Below, one piece after another: positions 18,039 to 25,897 of a stretch of 64,000 nucleotides of DNA (its first letter is position 1; each line of letters starts with the position of its first letter). The notes beneath the pieces were generated by a model. That model made no database searches. It saw only the letters and a list, made by a program, of their open reading frames with translations, and had not been told where the DNA came from. The position numbers and the translations under genes were made by a program. The stretch covers positions 1 through 64,000 of the forward strand of contig PLRS01000154.1 in the NCBI GenBank assembly GCA_003164035.1, given 5' to 3'. The DNA is from Bryobacterales bacterium (GTDB taxonomy: Bacteria > Acidobacteriota > Terriglobia > Bryobacterales > Bryobacteraceae).

Positions 18039-19288
18039 CAGCTGTGTCCGAACAGATCGGCAACTGGCTGGAGCTGTTCACCGCCCAGCCGCCGGCCGAG
18101 GCGTGGCGGAAGCAACTGCGCGACGGCGCGTTCGAGCGTTTCTGCGCCCTCGGCTTCCCGACGACGCGCGACGAAGAATGGCGCTTCACCAGCGTCGCGC
18201 CGATTGCTCGCACGCGGTGGTCCGAAGCGCCGGAAGCCATCGCCGGTTCGGAACGCGCCGCCGACGCGGTGGCGCCGTGGACTACCGGCGGCATTCGCCT
18301 GGTTTTCGTCAACGGCAGACTCACCGGCCCCGTTCCCGCCCTGCCCCAAGGCCTCGAAGCCGGCCTGCTCACCGAGCGCTCCGAGTTGAACCTCATCGTG
18401 CCGAAGACCGCATTTGTGGCGCTCAATACGGCTTTTTTGGGCGAGGTTGCCTGGGTGAAGGCCGCCCGTGGCGCCGTGGTGGAGACGCCCATCCATCTGG
18501 TCTACATCACCACCGCGGACGCTTACGTAGCGCCCCGCGTGCTGATCCAGGCGGGCGCGGACGCTCACCTCACCGTGGTCGAAAGCTTTGTCGGCACGGG
18601 CGCTTACTTCACCAACGCGGTGACCGAAATCGCGGCCGGCCAGGGCGCGGTGGTGGATCACTATAAAGTGCAGTGCGAATCGCTGGATGCGTATCATATA
18701 GCCGCGCTGGGGGCCAGGCTCGGCCAGAGCGCGAATTTCCGCACCCACTCCATTTCGCTCGGCGGCAAGCTGGTGCGCAACGATATTGGCGCGGTGCTTT
18801 CCGAAGGCACCGAAGCTACCCTCAACGGCCTCTATATCGTCAACGGCTCGCAACACGTCGATAACCACACCACCATCGACCACGCCAAGCCGCACGGCAC
18901 CAGCCACGAGCTTTATAAGGGCATACTGGACGGCGAGTCGGGCGCGGTCTTCAACGGCAAGATTATCGTCCGCCAGGATGCGCAAAAAACCGATTCCAAA
19001 CAGACCAACAAGAACCTGGTGCTGAGCGACAACTCCGTAGTGAATACTAAACCCGAATTGCAGATTTGGGCCGACGACGTTCGCTGCACCCACGGCGCCA
19101 CGATCGGCCAGTTGGACGCCGAAGCTTTGTTTTACCTGCAATCCCGCGGCATCGGCCGGAAGGAGGCGCGCAGCCTGTTAACCTACGCCTTCGCCGAGGA
19201 CATCGTCGACCGGATCAAGGTCGAGAGCCTGCGGGACTCGCTCGAAAAAGTCCTCTTCGAGAAATTCCATGAGCACGCTGACCAGTGA
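18035..19288 (+). CDS. sufD: Suf complex subunit SufD
   Basis: A 417-residue SufB paralogue that forms the SufBC2D complex. Recognisable features are the N-terminal helical part (TTRDEEWRFTSVAPI), the beta-helix core, GSQHVDNHTTIDHAKPH, SHELYKGILDGESGAVFNG and QDAQKTDSKQTNKNLVLSDN. The C-terminal block CTHGATIGQLDAEALFYLQS carries the conserved His. It overlaps sufC by 4 nt and sufS by 20 nt. Confidence 0.96.
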   Translation: MTAVSEQIGNWLELFTAQPPAEAWRKQLRDGAFERFCALGFPTTRDEEWRFTSVAPIARTRWSEAPEAIAGSERAADAVAPWTTGGIRLVFVNGRLTGPVPALPQGLEAGLLTERSELNLIVPKTAFVALNTAFLGEVAWVKAARGAVVETPIHLVYITTADAYVAPRVLIQAGADAHLTVVESFVGTGAYFTNAVTEIAAGQGAVVDHYKVQCESLDAYHIAALGARLGQSANFRTHSISLGGKLVRNDIGAVLSEGTEATLNGLYIVNGSQHVDNHTTIDHAKPHGTSHELYKGILDGESGAVFNGKIIVRQDAQKTDSKQTNKNLVLSDNSVVNTKPELQIWADDVRCTHGATIGQLDAEALFYLQSRGIGRKEARSLLTYAFAEDIVDRIKVESLRDSLEKVLFEKFHEHADQ

Positions 19289-20516
19289 AATCTTGACCAA
19301 TTTCGACGTGGAAAAGCTCCGGGAAGATTTCCCGGTGCTCAAACAGCAGATCCACGGCAAACCGCTGGTGTACCTGGATAGCGCCGCCACGGCGCAAAAA
19401 CCGTACGCGGTGATCGACGCCATCCGCCGCTTCCATGAAGTGGATTGCGCCAATATCCATCGCGGCGTCCACGAGCTCAGCCAGCGCTCCACCGCGGCCT
19501 ATGAGCAAACCCGCACCCGCGCCCGCCAGTTCCTGAACGCCGCCTCCGATGCCGAGATCGTTTTCGTGCGCGGCACCACCGAGGGCGTCAACCTGGTGGC
19601 GTCGAGCTGGGGCCATCGCCACCTGAAGGCCGGCGACGAAATCGTCATCTCGGCCATGGAGCACCACTCCAACATCGTCCCCTGGCAAATGCTGTGCGAG
19701 GCCCGGGACGCCCGGCTGCGCGTGATCCCCATGAACGATCGCGGCGAGCTGATTCTGGAGGAGTACGAGAAGCTGCTCAACCCGCGCACCAGGATGGTAG
19801 CGGTGGCGCATATTTCGAACGCGCTGGGCACGGTGAACCCGGTGGCGGAAATGATCGCCATGGCGCATCGCGCCGGCGCCCTGGCGCTGATCGACGGCGC
19901 CCAGGCGGCGCCGCATCTGCAGGTGGACGTGCGCGCGCTGGACGCCGATTTCTACGCTTTTTCCGGCCACAAGACGTTGGGACCGACCGGGATCGGCATC
20001 CTCTACGGCAAACAGGCGCTGCTCGAGAACATGCCGCCCTACCAGGGCGGCGGCGACATGATCCGCACGGTTACATTCGAGAAAACCACCTACGCCGATC
20101 TGCCCTACAAGTTCGAAGCGGGCACGCCCAATATCGCCGGCGGCATCGGCCTGGGCGCGGCTCTCGAATACATCGGCGGCATCGGTATCGAACGCATCGC
20201 CGCCTGGGAGCACGAACTGCTGCGCTACGGCACCGAGCAACTGGAGCGCATCCCCGGCCTGCGGATCATCGGCACGGCCAGGGAAAAAGCCGCCGTGATT
20301 TCTTTCGTGATCGAGGGCATTCACCCGCACGACATCGGCACGGTGCTCGACCTGGAGGGCATCGCCGTGCGCACCGGCCATCACTGCGCCCAACCCGTGA
20401 TGGATCGCTTCCACGTCCCGGCCACCACGCGCGCCTCGCTGGCGTTTTACAACACGTTTGCCGAGATCGACAAGCTGGTTGCTGGCATCTATAAGGTGAA
20501 GGAGGTATTCGCCTGA
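19269..20516 (+). CDS. sufS: Cysteine desulfurase SufS
   Basis: A 415-residue class V PLP enzyme that takes sulfur from cysteine as a persulfide for Fe-S assembly. The PLP lysine is in FSGHKTLGPTGIGILYG, the catalytic cysteine in VRTGHHCAQPVMDRF, and GVNLVASSW plus SAMEHHSNIVPWQ contribute to the cofactor site. The length and the RxGxHCA form mark group II desulfurases, which need an activator; here that is SufU, encoded next, with no sufE seen. Its start lies within the end of sufD. Confidence 0.97.
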   Translation: MSTLTSEILTNFDVEKLREDFPVLKQQIHGKPLVYLDSAATAQKPYAVIDAIRRFHEVDCANIHRGVHELSQRSTAAYEQTRTRARQFLNAASDAEIVFVRGTTEGVNLVASSWGHRHLKAGDEIVISAMEHHSNIVPWQMLCEARDARLRVIPMNDRGELILEEYEKLLNPRTRMVAVAHISNALGTVNPVAEMIAMAHRAGALALIDGAQAAPHLQVDVRALDADFYAFSGHKTLGPTGIGILYGKQALLENMPPYQGGGDMIRTVTFEKTTYADLPYKFEAGTPNIAGGIGLGAALEYIGGIGIERIAAWEHELLRYGTEQLERIPGLRIIGTAREKAAVISFVIEGIHPHDIGTVLDLEGIAVRTGHHCAQPVMDRFHVPATTRASLAFYNTFAEIDKLVAGIYKVKEVFA

Positions 20517-20953
20517 TGGTACACGAACTCTATCAGGAAACCATCCTGGACCACAGCAAGCGCCCGCGCAATTGCCACGCCATGGCGGATGCGGACCGGA
20601 AGGCGGAGGGCTACAACCCGCTTTGCGGCGACAAGTTGAAGCTCTACGTCAAGATGGAGGGCGACATCGTCCGGGACGCCAGCTTCGAAGGTTCGGGCTG
20701 CGCCATTTCAACTGCCTCCGCTTCCTTGATGACCGAAAGCCTGAAAGGCAAAACCCGCACCGAGGCTCTGGCCTTGCTCGAAAAATTTCACGACCTGCTC
20801 ACCAGCGACGCCGAGGTCGGCGACGGGCTGGGCAAACTGGTGGTGTTCTGCGGCGTGCGCGACTATCCCGCGCGCGTCAAGTGCGCCACCCTGGCTTGGC
20901 ACACCCTCAAGTCGGCGCTGAACGGGGCCGATCAACCGGTCTCCACCGAATGA
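20516..20953 (+). CDS. sufU: SufU zinc-dependent sulfurtransferase
   Basis: A 145-residue IscU-like protein of the SufU subgroup, which accepts persulfide from SufS through a zinc-bound site. The ligands are visible: NPLCGDKL, GSGCAISTAS and RVKCATLAW give the three cysteines, with D in CGD. The insertion between the second and third cysteines distinguishes SufU from scaffold IscU. The ATG overlaps the sufS stop and the TGA overlaps the ATG of the DUF59 gene. Confidence 0.93.
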   Translation: MVHELYQETILDHSKRPRNCHAMADADRKAEGYNPLCGDKLKLYVKMEGDIVRDASFEGSGCAISTASASLMTESLKGKTRTEALALLEKFHDLLTSDAEVGDGLGKLVVFCGVRDYPARVKCATLAWHTLKSALNGADQPVSTE

Positions 20954-21294
20954 CGCTCGAATCCCAGATCGTGGCCGCGCTGAAGCGGGTCTACGACCCG
21001 GAAATGCCGGTCAACGTGTACGACTTGGGTCTGATTTACGGCATCCAAACCGATGCGGACGGGCGCGTCGCCATTCGCATGACGCTGACCGCGCCCAACT
21101 GCCCGGTGGCCGGCTCGCTGCCGGCCGAAGTGGAACGCGCCGCCCGCGCGGTGCCGGGTGTTGCCGACGTCAAAGTCGAGCTGGCGTTCGATCCCCCCTG
21201 GTCTAAGAACAGTATGTCGGAAGCCGCCAAGCTGGCGCTGGGAATCGAGGACATCATTCCGGTCGGCAGGCTGGGTTCGGTGAGAAGGCCATGA
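20950..21294 (+). CDS. DUF59/MIP18-family Fe-S maturation protein (SufT-like)
   Basis: A 114-residue protein with the family signature: RVYDPEMPVNVYDLGLIYGI, MTLTAPNCPVAGSLPAEVE (bearing the conserved Cys) and VKVELAFDPPWSKNSMSEAA. DUF59 proteins of suf operons help mature Fe-S proteins. ATG 20950 overlaps the sufU stop, and its own stop overlaps the Rrf2 gene, so the last part of the operon is translationally coupled. SufT is the usual name for such genes, but subgroup assignment would need alignment. Confidence 0.9.
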   Translation: MTLESQIVAALKRVYDPEMPVNVYDLGLIYGIQTDADGRVAIRMTLTAPNCPVAGSLPAEVERAARAVPGVADVKVELAFDPPWSKNSMSEAAKLALGIEDIIPVGRLGSVRRP

Positions 21295-21767
21295 AGCTCA
21301 GCGCGCACGAAGAATACGGTGTACGCTGCCTGGTGCGGCTGGCCTATGCGGGTTTCGAAGGCCAGGGTCTGACCATCCCCGAAATCAGCCTGGCCGAAGG
21401 CGTCTCCAGCGCCTATGCGGCGAAAATCCTACGCGTGCTGCGCAAGGGCGGTTTTGTGAAAGCCGCGCGCGGCAAGGACGGCGGCTACACGCTGGCCCGG
21501 CCCGCCGCCGAGATTCGTCTCGGCCATGTCATGGAAGCTCTGGGCGGGCGCTTGTTTGAAACTAATTTCTGCGACAGCCACGCCGGCCAGGCGGCCATCT
21601 GTACCCGCTCGGTGGATTGTTCCGTACGTTCGCTGTGGCGCGCCGTGCAGGTCTCCGTGGACCAGGTGCTGGATAAAATTACGCTGAGCGATCTATTGCA
21701 AAATGAACAGGATATGAATTCCTGGGTCAAGACGATTCCGGGCCCCGTCACGATCCGGCTGAACTAG
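21291..21767 (+). CDS. Rrf2-family transcriptional regulator of the suf operon (IscR/SufR-like)
   Basis: A 158-residue winged-helix regulator: MKLSAHEEYGVRCLVRLAYA, TIPEISLAEGVSSAYAAKIL, and the wing KGGFVKAARGKDGGYTLARP. Three cysteines (C-x9-C-x5-C in FCDSHAGQAAICTRSVDC) occupy the place where Rrf2 sensors ligate an Fe-S cluster, so it plausibly represses sufB when the cluster is present. Being last in the operon and overlapping the previous gene fits autoregulation. The partner operator may lie near 15644-15672. Confidence 0.9.
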   Translation: MKLSAHEEYGVRCLVRLAYAGFEGQGLTIPEISLAEGVSSAYAAKILRVLRKGGFVKAARGKDGGYTLARPAAEIRLGHVMEALGGRLFETNFCDSHAGQAAICTRSVDCSVRSLWRAVQVSVDQVLDKITLSDLLQNEQDMNSWVKTIPGPVTIRLN

Positions 21768-21831
21768 GAATCCCGCAGCCGCATGGTAAGCTGGTAAAGT
21801 TGGACCATTATTTCATATTGGGGTTCTTTAT

Positions 21832-22611
21832 CTGAATCACCGCGCACTCATACTCGCCGTTTTGATGGCCGCCGCCGCGCTTGCCGACGTGCCCGAGCCT
21901 TCTCCGGACGCGATTCTCCACAACTACTCGGCCGCGCTGGGGAACCAGGCCCGCACCGGTCAGCGCATGGAAGTAAGCATTTACGGCTCGCTGCCGAATC
22001 TCAAGAAAAGCGGCCGTCTGCGGGCCCGGCGCCACATCTCCAGGCTGGGCCGGATCACCTACCAGGTTTTGGGATTCGAGGGCGACAACACGGTGAAGAA
22101 GGAAGTCATCGCCCGGTATCTGGCGGCCGAAATGGATGCCGCTCAGGCCCCCCGGAAAGACGATACCCGTCCGCGCCCGTCGGTGGCCGTCACGCCCGAT
22201 AACTACCGGTTTCAATACAAAGGGCGCGCCCAGCGCGATGGCCGCGATACGTTCCTGTTTCAGGTGGCGCCGAAACGGCAGCGGTCGCTCTCCGGCAGCA
22301 CCGTCGATTTCTTCCGCCGCCTGGTCGGCCTCCCAACCGCGCCGGCCGCCGCCGGCTTGTTCAAGGGCCAGATCTGGATCGACTGCGCAACCTGGCTGCC
22401 GGTGGAGGAATCCGGCACTCTGGCCAGCGTGGCCTCGATCTGGGTCAAACGCATCGACTTTGTTCGCAAATACGAAATCCGCGACGGGCGCTCGCTTCCC
22501 CTGCGCCTGGAGAGCGTGGCGGATACCCGCGTGGTGGGCCGCGCCGAGCTGACCATCGATTACAGCAACGTCACCCTGGACGATAGCGACGCGGACATGG
22601 AGTTTGAATGA
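21832..22611 (+). CDS. Exported protein of unknown function preceding hpnJ
   Basis: About 250 residues: a signal peptide (RALILAVLMAAAALA, then DVPEP) and a soluble body (SPDAILHNYSAALGNQARTG, YQVLGFEGDNTVKKEVIARY, GQIWIDCATWLPVEESG). The organisation recalls outer-membrane lipoprotein-sorting or DUF-type lipid-handling proteins, but I do not recognise the family. The start is uncertain: CTG 21832 gives the best signal peptide, while TTG 21862 and ATG 21865 cut into it. The stop overlaps the hpnJ ATG (ATGA), so the two are coupled, and a role in hopanoid or lipid handling is possible. Confidence 0.65.
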   Translation: MNHRALILAVLMAAAALADVPEPSPDAILHNYSAALGNQARTGQRMEVSIYGSLPNLKKSGRLRARRHISRLGRITYQVLGFEGDNTVKKEVIARYLAAEMDAAQAPRKDDTRPRPSVAVTPDNYRFQYKGRAQRDGRDTFLFQVAPKRQRSLSGSTVDFFRRLVGLPTAPAAAGLFKGQIWIDCATWLPVEESGTLASVASIWVKRIDFVRKYEIRDGRSLPLRLESVADTRVVGRAELTIDYSNVTLDDSDADMEFE

Positions 22612-24071
22612 GAACGTTATTTCTAAATCCACCATCGTTTGAAGGATTCGACGGAGGCGCCAGCTCCCGTTGGCCGGCGTCCCGCGAAATCGAATCCTAC
22701 TGGTATCCGGTCTGGCTCTGCTATCCGGCCGGTATGTTGCCCGACAGCAAAGTGGTGGATGCGCCGCCGCATAAGATTTCCATTGAACAGACCGTCCAGA
22801 TGGGCAAGGATTTCGAGCTTCTCGTGCTCTACACTTCGACTCCAGGATTTCACGTGGATGTCAAGATGGCCGAGATGATGAAGGATTCGAACCCCAAGCT
22901 CCAGGTGGCCTTCGTCGGCCCGCCCGTCACCATTGAGCCGGAAAAAACCCTCCTCAACAACAAAGCCATCGATTTCGTGGTGCGCCGCGAGTTCGATTAC
23001 CAGATCGCCGATTACGCCAAGGGCAAGCCTCTCGACGAGATTCCCGGCGTGAGCTTCCGCAAGAACGGCGCCGTGGTGCACAACCCCGAAGCGCCCGCCA
23101 TCGAGGATCTGGACGCGCTGCCGTGGGTGACCAAAGTCTACAAACGCGATCTCGACATCACCCGCTACAACGTGCCGTTCCTGCTCAACCCGTTCATTTC
23201 GTTTTACAGTTCGCGCGGCTGCCCGGCGCTGTGTACCTTCTGCCTCTGGCCGCAGACCCACTCCGGACACCGCTGGCGCCTGCGCTCGTCCGACGACATG
23301 GCCAACGAGGTTCGCTACGCGCTCGATGCGTTCCCCAACGTCAAGGAAATCTTCTTCGACGACGATACCTTCAATTACCGCAAGGACCGCACCATCGAGC
23401 TTTCGAAAAAGCTCAAGCCGCTGAACTTCACCTGGTCCTGCACCTCGCGCGTCACCACCGACTACGACACACTGAAGGCCATGAAGGAAGCCGGCTGCCG
23501 GCTGCTGATCGTGGGCTACGAATCGGGCGATCCGCAGATCCTCAAGAACATCAAAAAGGGCGCCACCGTGGATATGGCCGAGCGCTTCACCGCCAACTGC
23601 AAGAAGCTGGGCCTTGCGGTGCATGGCGATTTCATCATCGGCCTGCCCGGGGAAACCCGCGAGAGCATCCGCAAAACCATCGATTTCGCCAAGCGGCTGG
23701 ACACCCACACCATTCAGGTTTCCATCGCCCATCCCTATCCCGGCACGGAATTCTACGAATACGTCAAGCGCAACAACCTCATCACCATCGATTCGATGAC
23801 CGACGACGTCGGCCATCAGCTTCCCAATATCGTCTATCCCGGGCTGGACCGCGCCGAGCTGGTCGACTGGGTGGAACGCTTCTACGGCGAGTACTTCTTC
23901 CGCCCGCGCGTGATCTGGCGCATCGTCCGCAAGGCCATTTTCAATAACGACGAGCGGCGGCGGCTGACCAAGGAAGCCCGCGAGTACATGGCCCTGCGCT
24001 CCAAACGCAAGAAATTCGTCGCCGACAATACCGCCAAACCCGCGCCCGCCGCGGCCAGCTCCGGCGACTAA
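22608..24071 (+). CDS. hpnJ: Hopanoid biosynthesis radical SAM protein HpnJ
   Basis: A 487-residue B12-binding-type radical SAM protein. The Rossmann-like N-terminal half carries VVDAPPHKISIEQTV, and the SAM motif CPALCTFC (C-x3-C-x2-C) is near residue 203, followed by EIFFDDDTFNYRKDR, GCRLLIVGYESGDPQILKNI and GDFIIGLPGETRESI. The sequence as a whole, including WPASREIESYWYPVWLCYP at the N-terminus, fits HpnJ, which acts on the ribosyl side chain of hopanoids toward cyclitol ether. The gene for an HpnI-like glycosyltransferase follows, supporting the call. Confidence 0.92.
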   Translation: MRTLFLNPPSFEGFDGGASSRWPASREIESYWYPVWLCYPAGMLPDSKVVDAPPHKISIEQTVQMGKDFELLVLYTSTPGFHVDVKMAEMMKDSNPKLQVAFVGPPVTIEPEKTLLNNKAIDFVVRREFDYQIADYAKGKPLDEIPGVSFRKNGAVVHNPEAPAIEDLDALPWVTKVYKRDLDITRYNVPFLLNPFISFYSSRGCPALCTFCLWPQTHSGHRWRLRSSDDMANEVRYALDAFPNVKEIFFDDDTFNYRKDRTIELSKKLKPLNFTWSCTSRVTTDYDTLKAMKEAGCRLLIVGYESGDPQILKNIKKGATVDMAERFTANCKKLGLAVHGDFIIGLPGETRESIRKTIDFAKRLDTHTIQVSIAHPYPGTEFYEYVKRNNLITIDSMTDDVGHQLPNIVYPGLDRAELVDWVERFYGEYFFRPRVIWRIVRKAIFNNDERRRLTKEAREYMALRSKRKKFVADNTAKPAPAAASSGD

Positions 24072-24075
24072 GGTA

Positions 24076-24097
24076 GGACAGGCCTCCTGGCCTGTCC
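24076..24097. repeat. Perfect hairpin after hpnJ
   Basis: GGACAGGCC-tcct-GGCCTGTCC, a 9-bp perfect stem six bases past the hpnJ stop, without a U-run. It could be a weak terminator or RNA 3'-end protector, or another short extragenic palindrome. Confidence 0.6.
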
Positions 24098-24190
24098 AAG
24101 GCGTCCCGATGCCGTCAAGTTTTTCGGATTCTGTGGCCTTCTCGCTATATTACAGCCCGTCAGATTCCTTTCCCGCCGCGACAGTTTCTT

Positions 24191-24235
24191 GTGGAGCGGA
24201 CTCTCAGTCTGCCACGCCGGGACTCCTCCCGGCGC
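24191..24235 (+). repeat. REP family B, dispersed copy (B1)
   Basis: Begins GTGGAGCGGACTCTCAGTCT and ends in the hairpin GCCGGGACTCCTCCCGGC. It is the same unit that flanks the RAYT gene at 41 kb. It sits between hpnJ and hpnI and is followed by TTTGGCTGCGGCTATGCTGC and a family D hairpin, an order echoed at 39.9 kb. Confidence 0.9.
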
Positions 24236-24313
24236 TTGCCTCACATAAGGCACCGGGCTTCCCCGGCAGCGCGCCGGCAACCCGGGAATTTGGCTGCGGC
24301 TATGCTGCTCCGT

Positions 24314-24343
24314 GCGGCAGACCATCGTTTTCCGTGGTCTGCC
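24314..24343. repeat. Palindromic repeat family D, copy 1
   Basis: GCGGCAGACCATCG then TTTTCCGTGGTCTGCC: the arms CAGACCA and TGGTCTG pair. The same core (CAGACCATCGTCTTTCGTGG) is found at 53.7 kb. Confidence 0.75.
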
Positions 24344-24401
24344 CTATACCAGACGCTCCACTCCATCAAGAAACACCCCGAATCGGCATGCTGGTCTCTC
24401 C

Positions 24402-25502
24402 GTGATCTGGCTGGCCCTGCCGGCGCTGGCCGCGGCAGCCTACTACGCGCTGGCGGTGGTCGCCGCGGCGCGCTGGCCCCGATCCTCACCTTCCGCCCCC
24501 GCGCCCTCGCCGCCCGTCTCCATTCTCAAACCCGTGCGCGGCCGCGACCCCCGCTTTTGGGAAGCCATTCGTTCCCACGCCGAGCAACCGTATCCGGAAT
24601 TCGAAATTCTGTTCGGGGTGGCCGATGCCGCCGATCCCGCCCTCGTTGATATCCGCCGCCTGGAACGCGAATACCCTGCCCTGCCGATCCGCACGCATGT
24701 CGTCTCCACTACCGCGCCCAATGCCAAGGCGGGCGTGCTGGCCGAACTCGCACGCCAGGCCCGTCACCCCGTGCTACTGGTGAACGACAGCGACATTCGC
24801 GTTCCGCCCGGTTATCTGGCCGCCGTCGTCGGGCCGCTCGCCGATCCCGAAGTCGGCCTGGTGACGTGCCTCTACCGCGCCGCCGCCGAATCCTGGCCGG
24901 CGCGCGCCGAGGCCCTCGGCATCGCCACCGAATTCGCTCCCAGCGTGCTCGTGGCTCGTTTGTTGGGTGTGGCCGAATTCGCTCTCGGTTCCACCATGGT
25001 TTTCCGCTCCTCCACCCTGGCCGAAATCGGCGGTTTCGAGGCTATTTTCGATTACCTGGCCGACGATTACCAGTTAGGCAGCCGCATCCACCAGCGCGGC
25101 TACCATATCCGCTTCGCCCAGGTGGTAGTAGAAACCAACCTGGGCGCCGGAGGATGGGCCGACGTCTGGCGCCACCAGTTGCGATGGTCGCGCACCATCC
25201 GCGTTTCCCGCCCGTCCGGCTATTTCGGATACGTCGTCACCCACGCCACCTTTTGGGCCGCCGTCGCGCTCGCCGCCGGCTACTGGCCCATCGCGCTGGT
25301 GGCGCTGGCCCTCCGCCTGTGGGCCGGCATCTGGATCGGCGCCGGCATCCTAGGCGACCCCAAAACCGCGCGCGATTTCTGGCTCATCCCCTTCCGCGAT
25401 CTGTTCGGTTTCGCCGTCTGGCTGGCGGGCCTCTTCGGCGATACCGTGGACTGGCGAGGCCAGAAGCTGCGGCTATCGCGTAGTGGAATAATAAGGTCCT
25501 AA
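24402..25502 (+). CDS. hpnI: Hopanoid-associated glycosyltransferase HpnI
   Basis: A 366-residue ceramide-glucosyltransferase-like GT2 enzyme, predicted to add GlcNAc to bacteriohopanetetrol. An N-terminal helix (VIWLALPALAAAAYYALAVV) precedes PPVSILKPVRGRDPRFWEAI (D1 region), LLVNDSDIRVPPGYL (DxD-like), FDYLADDYQLGSRI, and the Q/RxxRW motif RHQLRWSRTIRVSRP, with C-terminal membrane helices. The GTG at 24402 is chosen because upstream in-frame sequence is repeat DNA; the open frame from ATG 24312 would add 30 repeat-encoded residues. Adjacency to hpnJ supports the name. Confidence 0.85.
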   Translation: MIWLALPALAAAAYYALAVVAAARWPRSSPSAPAPSPPVSILKPVRGRDPRFWEAIRSHAEQPYPEFEILFGVADAADPALVDIRRLEREYPALPIRTHVVSTTAPNAKAGVLAELARQARHPVLLVNDSDIRVPPGYLAAVVGPLADPEVGLVTCLYRAAAESWPARAEALGIATEFAPSVLVARLLGVAEFALGSTMVFRSSTLAEIGGFEAIFDYLADDYQLGSRIHQRGYHIRFAQVVVETNLGAGGWADVWRHQLRWSRTIRVSRPSGYFGYVVTHATFWAAVALAAGYWPIALVALALRLWAGIWIGAGILGDPKTARDFWLIPFRDLFGFAVWLAGLFGDTVDWRGQKLRLSRSGIIRS

Positions 25503-25558
25503 TCGGGCCAACGAAGAGCTTAGCACCCGATTGCGGAATTACGGCCACGTATAAAGAA

Positions 25559-25628
25559 AACCGCTCCCTGGCGGTCGCGGCTCGGTTTCGCGCGTTACCG
25601 AGCCGCGACCGCCAGGGAGCGGTTGCCC
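25559..25628. repeat. Palindromic repeat family A, copy 3
   Basis: Nearly perfect arms: AACCGCTCCCTGGCGGTCGC then GGCTCGG, loop TTTCGCGCGTTA, CCGAGCCGCGACCGCCAGGG then AGCGGTT. The preceding GGAATTACGGCCACGTATAA is shared with copy 1 and, inverted, with copy 5. Confidence 0.92.
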
Positions 25629-25677
25629 GGAAATACGTTAGCGAACTTATGAAGTCGTGTACTTAGTTAGCGACCGC

Positions 25678-25706
25678 TTGCCGGCATAATACGAGTGGCG
25701 TAATAT
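25678..25706 (+). promoter_or_regulatory. Candidate promoter for a small RNA
   Basis: TTGCCG (25678-25683), exactly 17 bp, then TAATAT (25701-25706). Transcription would begin near 25713 and run into the terminator at 25865-25887. No open reading frame on this strand fits. Confidence 0.45.
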
Positions 25707-25712
25707 GAGAAG

Positions 25713-25887
25713 CGTATGATCCGTTCCTGCCGGGACAAGAAATCAAAACGCCTTCAGCCGCTTCATCTGACCGATGCGGGATTGACTGGCAGCGGCGCAT
25801 TACGGGCGACACATCTCTGTCCCCGCTGTCCCGCATCAATTGTGGGGCGGGCAATTCTGCCCGCAGCCGCCTTTTAGGCGGCTTTTT
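25713..25887 (+). ncRNA. Candidate structured small RNA (about 175 nt) downstream of glnII
   Basis: Between the hpnI and glnII 3' ends is a non-coding unit bracketed by a promoter-like pair and an intrinsic terminator. Inside it GATGCGGGA (25773-25781) pairs with TCCCGCATC (25829-25837), and CAGCGG (25790-25795) with CCGCTG (25823-25828); the two 3' strands are contiguous while the 5' strands are separated by an 8-nt bulge. A second hairpin, GCGGGCA-attc-TGCCCGC (25847-25864), abuts the terminator. Length and isolated transcription suit a trans-acting sRNA or a 6S-like RNA, but I cannot assign a family. It could also be an extra repeat array after hpnI. Confidence 0.5.
25865..25887 (+). terminator. 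Intrinsic terminator
   Basis: AGCCGCC-tttta-GGCGGCT followed by TTTT: a 7-bp GC-rich stem with a U-run on the plus strand. On the minus strand there is no U-run after the stem, so it serves the upstream plus-strand transcript rather than glnII. Confidence 0.85.
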
Positions 25888-25897
25888 CGGAGTCTAA

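Noticed and set aside
25713-25887. Naming the RNA as 6S RNA, SRP RNA or tmRNA
   Set aside because: No SRP tetraloop, tRNA-like domain or clear large internal bubble could be shown; only a structured-RNA candidate is supported.
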